A stretch of DNA of 64,000 bases, taken from the NCBI GenBank assembly GCA_000611775.1, contig KK106984.1, positions 1,704,364 to 1,768,363 on the forward strand, written 5' to 3'. Origin of the DNA: Umbilicaria muhlenbergii (taxonomy: Eukaryota; Ascomycota; Lecanoromycetes; Umbilicariales; Umbilicariaceae). Below, piece after piece: positions 46,028-56,747 of this stretch; positions within the stretch are counted from its first letter, which is position 1, and each line of letters starts with the position of its first letter. The notes below the pieces were generated by a model that searched no databases, was not told the origin of the DNA, and saw only the letters and a program-made list of their open reading frames with translations. The position numbers and the translations under genes were made by a program.

Positions 46028-49000
46028 TTTCTCTCACTTTTTCAAACAAGCTGTCACCCTCAACACTCAGCAATAAGAGAAAGTAGATAAAAGACTTCTT
46101 AAGCATAAAAATGTAATACAAAACTCACATAAAGACATCTTTCAGCCCTCATCATGTCACAAAACATTCATGATTTAGAAAGAAGTGAATATTTGAAGTA
46201 AAAAAAGTGCCTTGCAAGAGCAATTAAAGTGAAGTTCTTCATTCAATCACTGTAGAAACCTCAACTACAATGTCATTTTTCACTCTCATCTTAATGTGCT
46301 CTTTATTATCAATCTGACATATCTTCATTCTTCAGTAGAGGTGTATTCTCACTTCTTTTAATCTTGATCCTCTTCATTAAGGTTTCTTAATCATCACTGA
46401 TGTTCAAGCCTTCATAACTTCACTTGAGCATTTTCATTTTCATATGACTGTATAGTCAGCTCATGTTTTTTGAGTCTGTTTCATGAGTCACTCTTCTGAA
46501 AATGTTTATCAGCATGTCTTTTAACTCATTCACCTCCTCTTTCATTTCCTTTGAGAACTTAATGACTTCATTCATCATGCTGCTTTCCCTCATATCTTTT
46601 ATCATGTTGATCATTACTCTTAAATGTTCAGACAGTCTTTTCATCTTATTCATCATACTACTCATTTCTTCATTGAGAATCACTCTCAAGGTCTTTCTTT
46701 CTTCTTTATCAGAGTGAGCTTCAATAAAGTTATCAACACTCTGTCATGATTTATCCTCTGAAGAAGACTTCTCTCATGTCTTATGTTTCTTCATGTTCAG
46801 TGTAACTGATTTAATCTCATCAACATTCTTCAGACTCTTATCAGTCATTATTTTAATCACCTTGAAGTCTTCAGCTGACAGCTTTTAACTCACTGATAAT
46901 TTTCTCTGTGTTCAAGTCATTTTCTTTCAATTCTTTTCATTCTTTCAGAAAGCTGTTTGACTCTTTTCTTTTCCTTCAGAGTTTATGAACTCATATGTCT
47001 TCTTTCATACTTTATTATATAACACTTTCTTGTTCTTTATGATCACTCTGACTTTCATCACAGGTTTAAAGCTTGGCCTCATCTTTCTCATTTACTCAAT
47101 TGAATTGAAGTCTGCACCTCAACATGCTGCATGTTTTGCTGATGATATCTTATTTTTTATCACCTTCACAGCTAGAACATCTGTTAATTTTATGTATTTT
47201 GAAGATTAAGTTGAAGTGTCATCCTTCTTGTAGTCTTCTCAGTTAAATTCTTTCATCATTATTGATCAGTCTGCAAACACTTCACTTAAAGGTTGAGTCC
47301 TCTGTTTTGTTATTATCTTTGTACTGACTGCTTTTTCTACCTTATAAACTCTTACTCAGTACTCAAGTCCTGATATTTGAACTCATTCCTCAGTAAACCT
47401 CAGATCTTTCTTCTCTGCCCTTGACATCATTTCAGGAGCTTTGATCAGAAGTGTAAACTTGTTCATGAGTGTTTACTGTGATGAAAAGTATGAAGGCGTC
47501 ACACTTGTGATTATAAAATGATGTTTGATATCTTTGATTGAAAGTGAAGGCTTGTTCAAGGGTGTTCACTGTGATGAAAGGTGTAAAGATGTCACGCTTA
47601 TAATTTTAAAATGATCTTTAATATGAGAGATGAGCTCTGTGATGTTAAGTTTATTTGTTATTATCTTTATCAGAGTGATAGCTCATCCTGTCTGCTCATG
47701 TGAAGATTGCTCAAATACACTGAAGCTTTCAGCTTTGAAACCTTTGAGGTCTGACAAGTTTAATGCCTTTTGATGCAGTCTTTCTTCTAGGCTTTTTTCA
47801 AAGTTCTGTTCTGAGAACTTTGCTTTTTGTTCCTTGATGATCATCTCAAACAGGTTTGAGTAGTCTAATTCATGCCTCATGATTGTGTCATATAGTGAAG
47901 GAGATGAAGGGAGTGTGAGAGCTTGTGCAGCATGTTTTTTAAATGATGCTTTGATTGTCTTTCCTGCTTAACATTCAGTGATTGAACTGAGGAACAGACT
48001 GATAGAAGGTCTTGCTGATGACAAACCTTGCAATTTATAAGCTTTCAGACTTTCATAGACGGGCTGAATTATGATGAGATCAGTAGTTGCAAGTGGTATG
48101 AATGTCATAAAGATGAGTGCAATTGAGGTGAGTGTGACTGAGGCATGTGCATGTGAGGTGAGTGTAACTGAGGTGAGTGAAAATGAGATGATTTAAGCCT
48201 TCTTTTCTTTCCTTTCTCTCATTCCTCTCAATATCACTTTAGCTTTATTTTTATTAATTTGCTTTGAATTAATTCCTTCACTCTTTGATTTCTCTTTCAG
48301 AGCAGTCTTTTGATGTTTCATATCATCTCAGTTATCCTTATGACATTTCTCTGCAGTTAAGCATTTCACTTTTACTTTAATGATTTAATCTGCTCTTTTT
48401 CTCCTTTCTCCTTCTGAGCTGTCACTGTAATATGTGAACATTGACTCATCCTCACTCTCATTGAGCTCAATGATGTGTGAGTGTTTCTTCATAATAATAA
48501 CCTGAGCTTGAGATCATTCTGGCTGACGGTGATAAAGTTTGTTTAAATTTAAGACTTGATTTGTGTTGTCTTTTCACATTAAGTAAAGCTTATGAGCTTT
48601 TGCAAAGTTGTAATTAATATTAAAGTTCTCTTCTGTGCTGACAAAGTTGTTCAGTGTGAGGTTTTGTTCAAGTTTGCTTCACTGATCTCCTTTTGACCTA
48701 TAGATGTTTGAGTTGTGAGGTTGATTGAGTCATCATTTTAATTCTTCTGTGAGGTGATGGTATAGTTCATATGAAATAAATTGTAAGAGCAGGACTACTG
48801 TGTAAATGAGGTCTTTCACTGATGAAATGCTTTCACATATCTCTTATAACATGAAAGCTCTGCCTGATGATGACAGCTCAGCATTTCACAATTCAGAATC
48901 ATGATGATGTATTAAGGAAATTTGCTTACTTGTAAGGTGATGATTTTGCATCTGCTCACTGCTCAATCATTCTTAAGCACTTTTTTTCAATTATGTCTTG

Positions 49001-49500
49001 CAATGCAACAAGTGCTCTGATATCACAAAATCACTGCGTGCAAAGAATGAGTAATGTAACATGCAAGCAAAGTTATTGTAACCTGTAAGTTATTTTCATG
49101 AAAGTTTGCCTCTGATTTTATCAGCAGTAATCTTCTCAATCAGTTCATGTTCTCTTTTATACTTTTTTATTAAATCCTTTAAATTCCTTAACAGGTCCTC
49201 ATCATATCATTGATCATGTATAAATGAGTAACTCTTTCATCTGATTAAGTATTTTGTTATGCTTTTGTCTTTCTTAATCTTTCAGTTTCTTCTACTTATC
49301 AGCTTTTTTATCTTGTAATCATGTCATTCTGAATTGAACTTTTTTACTGATGATGAGTCATTCAGTTGATTTGTACACTCATAAAGGTCCCCTCCTTTAG
49401 GTGCTGACTTCAACTGAGTTATGAACATTATCAAGTGTATTTTTCAGTTCACTGATATGTTTAAATGATAAGTGAGGAGGCTTATCTTCTCAGTTATTTT
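46028..49500 (-). other. Long E3 3' region of unknown content
   Basis: Sits between integrase and the 3' LTR on the sense strand. Minus-strand open stretches include a Met/Lys/Glu-rich coiled-coil-like segment (46456-46689) and a charged segment (47683-47880, ELDYSNLFEMIIKEQKAK). A gaggtgagtg-type short repeat occurs at 48117-48190. No domain was recognised. It could be an extra ORF of E3 or a further degraded insertion. Confidence 0.4.
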
Positions 49501-49530
49501 AAGCAGATCAGTCTGTTGGTTGAAGAGCTT

Positions 49531-52500
49531 TCAGTTCATTATAGATGAAAGCATATAACTTTTATGAAGCTTTATGAAGACTGCATCTTCAACCTTCATT
49601 AATAATGAATGATGATGCTTGTTGTATTGTATCTTCATCTGAAGATTAATAAAGTTTGCTGCATTTTCAGCTTTCTTTCTTATAATCAATCTGTCTTTGA
49701 TAAAATCTGAATTCACTGATTCACTCTCTTCTCTCAGCATAAAGAGAGTGTCCCTCAGTCTGAACCTGTATACTACTTTATCTGAGGATAGCTCAGTTGA
49801 GGTGTTCATTTACTTATTGAGCTCTGATCTCAACCTTGAAAGGTATTTCACTCAATTTGACTTAGAATTCCTGATGAGGAAGTATCAGAGGGTTATTTTC
49901 ATCATTTAATTGATTCTTTCTGACTGTTCATCAGTCTGTGAATGATATGCTGTCAAGGTCAACATCTTTATCTTCAGTCTCATTGTCAATCCTTTTCAGA
50001 AGTCTGACATAAACTTAAAATCTCAGTCTGATATGATGACATTTGAAACTCCTCAATCTGTGAGGCTTTTTAACAAGACTCTCACTCAGTCTTCTGTCAT
50101 GTACATATTTTTTCCTGAGAGTAAAGTCACCTTCTTGAAGAACTTGTCTGTGATTGATAATGCAACATTAAACCCCTCTTCTGTTGTCAGCAAGGTTAGA
50201 ATGAAGTTTATTGTGATAATTTTGAAGAAGATGTTTTTTGTAATGATTGACATCATTGATCTGTATACAGCATGCCTCTTGATTTGATTGAATTGACACT
50301 GATAACAATGATTAATGTATCTCTTGAGCTGTCTAGATAACTTTCTTAAATAGAGGTTACTCATTACTGCATCATATGCTCAATGAAATCTGCAGTGATG
50401 ATTGTCATCATGTGCTAATTTAAAGATCTTCTTCTTCAGTGTCTTTAAAATGCACAGCTGTCTTCTCTCATCAAGTTCCTGATAGTAGATTAACTCATCA
50501 ATTCAATGAAATTGAATATTTTTCAGAGACTCTGAATCTGTTGTCTTCTTTTGATCCTCAGTGTGCTTCTTCAACACCCTCAGTATCTTGCTTCATTGCT
50601 TATTTTCTTCATACATCTTCTTCAGCTTGACCTGATAATTCTGTGACAGTTTCATCAAGTTTACTTGAAAGGTGAATACTTCATCAAGAGTGCCTTCATC
50701 TGATGATGTTTCAACCTGCTCATCAGCAGCCTTGCTCAGCAGTTTAAATAACATGTTCAGTATGATATGCTGCTTCCCTGGTCAGAACTTAATGTCTAGG
50801 TTGAAAGTTGACATGTATTAAGATGCTCTCATTAAGTGTAGGTTGACTTTGTCTGTAAATGAGAAGAACAAGGTCATTTGCTTTGTTATGAAAGTAATTG
50901 CTGAGTGATTGATGTAGATTATGATGAGTTTGATGCAGCTCTTCACTATGTGCCTTATTTTTTAAAGTGTTCATATCAAGGCTGTCACTTTCAGTTCTGT
51001 AGGCCAGTAGCTCCTTTTCATGTTATTTAATAACTTAGATAAAAACATCATCAGTTCAATGCTCTTTTTAGGGAAGTCATTTCCCAAAGGATCTCCCTTA
51101 ACATGATATATCATTATATCAAACCCTCACTGCTTAGAGTCATTTAAGTTGATGTATAATTGCCTTAGCTGATTGAAAAAGGTGAGAAAGGTTGACTTCT
51201 CAAAGCACTTTTATAAAAGCTCAAAGGATTCCCTTTCTGTGATTGTTGAAGTGAAGGTGATCTTCTTTGTATAAGCTCTTCAGTCATGATCACTTTTAAT
51301 TAAGCAGTGTCTGAGGAGTTCTGTCTTCTGATGTTGAAGAGGTTCTACTATCTGAGCGTAGTACACTATGTATTGCTGAAGTCATTCAGTCAAGCTTAAG
51401 TAGATTTTCAACAAATTGAGAGTCTCAGAGAATTTCAGGTTTTTCAGAGCTGTTATCTTCTCCTTCATGATAAAATAACTGAATTCATTGACTCTTTGTC
51501 TTAGCAAGGTCACACTGAGGTATCTTATGAAGGACTTTATTCTTTTTAAACTTATCTTCATGTCTTAAAATAACTTCAGTATTACCTGAAGGTGAGCTGC
51601 ATGTTCTTTTAACTCTTAAGAGTAAATCATGATATCATCTATGTAACCTTTAGAGAAGGATTTAAATGAGTGTAGTAAGTTGTTTATTTTACACTGTATA
51701 TAAAGAGGTGAATTCTTGAACTTCATGACTGTCATGTTAAATCTCTCTGAGCCTTGATGAGAGATTACTGTTAACTTATGTTGATCTTCTTCTTTTACTG
51801 ATCATTGATGAAAGAAGCTGATGCAGTTCATAATACTTATGAACTTTAACTCATGTACTGCTGATATGATTTCACTTTGTAGTGATATAGAGTAAGCGTT
51901 CATAGTTGTTATCTTATTCAGATCATGAATGTTAATGATTATTCTTTCTTTCCTTATAAGCTTCTTCTTTGAACTGAAAAACACTGTCTTTCATATCACA
52001 AAGACTGAGAAGTTAAAGGGAGTAAATTTATTAAATCAGGACATTCTTTCTTGCTCATGCATCTTATTAAACTCCTCATTTATAACCGCTCATTCATTTG
52101 AACCCGTTGAATAGACATGATGAGAAAGTTTAGCAGCAGTGAATGTATTTCAATTAATTGTAAAAGATATCAACAGGTACTCTTCTGATGAAATGTTAAT
52201 AATATCTTCAATATCAGTTCAAATTCTAAAGAAAGCATTTATGACTTTTAACAGCACAGCTACTGCCTCAGCATCCTCATAAACTGTAACTCTGTTAAAA
52301 AGTTTAGTCTCTGACTTATTTAAATTTACTTTAACTGAAGTATACTTTGCTGTCAAGGAATGATTTTTCATGTCAACAGGATAACACTCTTCTTCCTCAT
52401 ATTCAGTAATGATTCTCATGTGAATGCATCATGATAGTATCCTCTCCTGCTTTGAAGTGTTTTGAATGCATATAAAGGGTATGTTGAAGTTCATTATGTG

Positions 52501-55330
52501 AGTGTATGCTCCCTCAAGATCAGGTTCAAAGAGGAAGTCTTTATTTAAAAGTGAAGCATGATCATGAACTTTCACTGAGACCTTGTATGTTGATCTTGAA
52601 GATATGATTAATCTTTTCACTGTTTTAACAACCTGTCACACCCTGATGTTGTCTTTCACTGTTACTTGAATTGATGCAACTAGATCTCAGCAGCTTCAGA
52701 TTATCATTCTTTCTTCAGATAAATTTAAACAGATTTTTTTAAACATCAGTATGTTAATTCTCATCAAGAACTTCATCTTCAAGTTATCTACAACATGAGC
52801 TTTCCTTCTCATGTGTGTCTTTGATGACTTGTCATTTATCATTCTGTCAAGGAACACATTGAGAATGATGTACTCATCACTGATGTAATGAGTTGAGCTG
52901 ATGCCGTGAACACTTATGAGCTTATTTACTTAAAGCACTTTCATCTCAGAGAGAGTTTCTTTAAGGAAGGACTGATCTATCAATGATATTATACAACTGA
53001 AGTTTACACAAATCAAGATGACAAGACCTTTCATCAAGAAGAAGATTGATGTGATGATATAATGTCACTTGTTGAAGATCATCTCATTTTCAGTGAGCTT
53101 TAAGATGTTTAACTCAATGACTGAGAGGTTAATCTTGAGTGATGTATCTTCACTCATCACAAGGTTTGCTTTTTGAGCAGGTGACTTCACCTTTGATTTT
53201 TTCTTTATGAATTTGAAAGACCTCATAATATCAGCTCTTATTAAGTCTTTTGAAATGACTTCATTCATTTGAATAATTGTACTTGAAAGCCTCTTTCCTT
53301 TGATTCAACATTTTCTCACATGATGGTGAAGCTTGTTGTTCAAGGTAAAGGTGAATGTGCATCTTCTATAAGTGTAAGTAGTAGGCTTTGAAGGGCTTTT
53401 CACATAATAAATTTTAATATAATTTATGTTCATTTAAAGTTTTGATGCTTTATTCTTCTGACCTTCAAAGTGTTTCATCTTTAATTGACTGAGCACTGAG
53501 GCTTGATTTTCATTATCTCTGAGCTGTAGTGAACTGTCAAATTGATTCATTTAAAATGCATGATAATCATAAGCTTCTGATACATCATAGCTGAGTTCTC
53601 AATCATCCTCAGGATAAAACTCATCAAGATACTCATGATACACTGTCTGAGAGAAGTTGTAGTTGTTTCAGTTATCATAATCTTGTTGACTCTGATAATT
53701 GTTTCAGTTTCCTTGAAACCCTTGATTGTTTGATCTTTCATAAGATTAATTTAAAGCTGCTTCAGTCATATCTGCAGTGATCTGAAGTTGTTCAAAGTGT
53801 GACTCTGCTTGAATCTGAGTCATCAGTTGAGGTTCAGATGAAGTTTCTTGATTCTGTTGTTGAGGATTATAAGTGTTGTTCATTGTGAATGAAAGAGACT
53901 GATTAGGTGAAAACTGATACTGATTAAAAAACTGTGTTTAAATAGAAAATTGAGCTTGATTAAGATATTGAAGTTAATTGAGATGCTGATAGAAAGGTCA
54001 GTTGTTCTGAAAAGATTTAAAAGAGTAAGAAGAATCATAAAGAAAGTTTTAATCTCTTTGATATTCTTGATATCCTTGTCCTCCTTTATTATAAAAGTTA
54101 AACTCATCTTGATTAAAAGGTTAATTCATTGATTTGTCATTTCTTTCTCTGTATCTTTCTTGTTCTTTATCATTGACTTGATTTTAATTCATGAAGTTGT
54201 TTGATCTGTCTTAAGATTTATTGTTTTGATCTTAATGTTCTGTTGATTTAATAATATTCTGTTTACACTCTTTCATTGCATTTCACATCTCTCTTCAATT
54301 CTTTAGTTCTTTAGAGAACTCTTGAAGTGTGATTTCTGACTTGAGCATTGCTGTGACTGTTTAAAGCTTGATGTTTAGACCTTGTCAGGCTCAAGTGAGT
54401 TAAGCTAAGAGAACAGTGATGCCTGCTGCTTAAGCATACCTCATCATGTTTTGCAAATAGCCTTGAGATTCTCTGTTGTTATGAGCATCTGAAAAAGAGT
54501 AGTGTTTCTTGTTAAGCTGTTTCAAGGCCTTCATCATCATCATCTTGAAGTGTTTTGTTAATTTAAAAGTGAACTTCATAAGAGGCATGTTTCTTAAAGC
54601 TCATCAGGTGAAGTCATCAAGTTTTTGTAAATATCAATTCAAGATGTTGTCTTGAAGACATGTAAATAAATTCTCTGTCATCTTCTCTTCTTCTACAAGG
54701 AGGGCATAGTCTTTGATTCATTTAATGAAAGTGTAGACTTCTTGATAGATGATTTCTTTAAAGTTGAAGATAACATCTTCAGTTTCATATGATTCTGAAA
54801 CATCAGAATGAAAGAAATCAAGGTTTAAAGCTCAGAAGTTAACAGAAGCTGATACATGCAGAGTTAAATCTGTTGATCTCAACACAACTGAAGGACCTGA
54901 TGAACCTTGCAGAATAAACACTGAGTGAAGCTTATCATAAAAAAGTTGAGACAAAACTTGAATTTGCTCTGAAGAAAAGGCTGTGAATGCATGTGAGTTA
55001 TGAGTTGATGAACTGAACTCAGAAGCTCCTGTATTCAACAATTCACCTTGATTAATCATTCTGATTTGTGTCTGAATTTGCTTAAGTTGATGTTTAAGAT
55101 CTAGATGTTCTCATTTTACTCATTTTAACTTTAAATATACTCATTTTAAATGTTCTTGTTTGAATTGTTCTCATTCAAGATGTTGTTATTTATCTTGTTT
55201 CAACTTTAAGTGTTCTCATTTGAGGTGCTCTTGTTGTAGACATTCTTGTTTCAGATGTTCTTATTTCAGACATTTCAGTTTTAAGTGTTCTTCTTCTAGC
55301 AGGCGTCACTCCTTCTCAAGGTTTCATTCC
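49531..55330 (-). pseudogene. E3 Gag-Pol remnant
   Basis: Minus-strand order: a Gag-like region with a coiled-coil heptad-like array (EHLKLKCL, QEHLK units; 55080-55330); a protease region (about 52430-53060, DFLFEPDLEGAYTH at its end); RT with NIHDLNKITTMNAY near 51850-51935 and a retained catalytic box YIDDIMIYS at 51621-51651; an integrase zinc site and core (INHCYQCQFNQIKRHA, ITINFILTLLTTEEGF; 50086-50364); and an integrase C-terminal region (49531-49809). Interrupted by many stops, mostly TGA. Confidence 0.75.
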
Positions 55331-56457
55331 TCAGAACATTAAGCACGCCTCTCACTGCCTCTGTGAGTGAATTTTTTTCAATCATGTTCATCTTTGATCT
55401 TGTGTATAAACTGTCATTGAGTGTCTGCCTGATCTTGTGTTAATATATCTTCTCATGTCAATGATTCTTGTTCCTTCAGAAGAACATTAATTAGCTTTTT
55501 TTCTGCAGATATTTTTTCATGACTGAATACTCTTTATTTGCTGACCTGAATTGAAGTTAGTTTTAACTTTTTACTCTTTTCTTTCAGCACTTCCTCTTCA
55601 ATCTTAGTCAATTGAATTATTTCTTCTTTCACAGAGGACTCTTCAGAGGGGAGGTTGATGATAAATTAATACATTTCAACTGACATGAAGTTTATAATGA
55701 ACTGAGCTTCTTCTTCTAATGAAAAGGCTGTTGAGGATCAAGATGCTTCAGTGATTATTATTACAGACTCTGAAGAAATTTCTGATAAACTTGTAGAGGC
55801 TTTATCTTGAGTAGAGGGTGATTCTGTTGAAGCTCATGTGATGAAGAGTTCTGTTATTGATGAGACATTGAATGAAGGTAAGTCATCTGCTTAAGAGAGT
55901 GCAATGAAGTAAGAAGTCTCTCTGAGGGTAAAAGTTCTGATATGAAATCTGCTAAGAGCAGTGTGAAGAGGACTGCCTTTAATACAGTTAATTAATCACT
56001 TTGAAGGAAATTTAAGCTTTGAAGTTCCTTAACTGAATGAACTTCTGATAAAGCTTATGAATATTACTGATGCTTCTTGAAGACTTTTAATAGTTGACCT
56101 TGACCTTTCTGTTGGTTCAGGGGACGGCTCATAAGGGTAGTATCAGTGGACAATTTTCATGCAGAGATGATCAGTCTCTCTTAAAATTCTCACATTTGAA
56201 ATTCTGAAGACTACAAATCAATGAAACTGATGCTTCAGAGTTATAATGTTATCATCAAGCTTAAATAGTTCTTCTGAATTCAGTTTGTCTGTCTCAAGAA
56301 GGTAGTAAGAAAGTAGTGATTAATTAAGCAAGTCAACTGATGTTAAGTTAACAGGTTCAATAATGTCACCTGAGCTGACAGAGAACTGATTGTTCATTGA
56401 AGCAAACTGATTTCTGTCTAAAGACAGAGGACTCAAAAATCAGGTGTTGTTATTAAA

Positions 56458-56599
56458 TGCTAAGATTACATCTTCTGTTTATTGAGTTGTAAAAGCTTGC
56501 CTTCATTTCCTAGTGAGATGTTTAACTTTTATGCTCAAGAAGGTTAATCCTACTTGAGAAAGAGTTAAATTTACTTGAGAAAGTAAATAGTCTGTAACA
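56458..56599 (-). repeat. E3 right LTR (5' LTR)
   Basis: 142 bp; TG...CA termini intact. It is followed by TSD GTTGT and then by the last piece of the transposase frame. Confidence 0.92.
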
Positions 56600-56747
56600 G
56601 TTGTCAAAGGAGAAAGAAATAGTTGAATTACTTGTGATAAAAAGCAGGAAGTTATACATTCTCCTTGTTAAACAGCAAGCAGATGATGAGTTAAAGCTTG
56701 ATGATAATGACTTACTGCATGTAACATGAACAGTTCAATTCCTGTGA
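56600..56747 (+). pseudogene. Transposase-like gene, 3' piece
   Basis: After removal of E3 the frame reads from ..LLILR at 45880 into LSKEKEIVELLVIKSRKLY, then KQQADDELKLDDNDLLHVT*TVQFL, ending TGA at 56745-56747. Continuation of frame across the junction supports both the insertion site and the duplication. Confidence 0.65.

Larger units (their letters stand above)
45886..56599 (-). mobile_element. LTR retrotransposon E3 (Gypsy-type, short LTRs)
   Basis: 142-bp LTRs at 45886-46027 and 56458-56599, starting TGCTAAG, flanked by a perfect TSD GTTGT (45881-45885 and 56600-56604). The right LTR ends TAACA while the left ends TAATA, consistent with one C-to-T change. Coding sense is on the minus strand. 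Total 10.7 kb, long for a Gypsy element, mostly because about 3.4 kb separates integrase from the 3' LTR. Confidence 0.9.
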
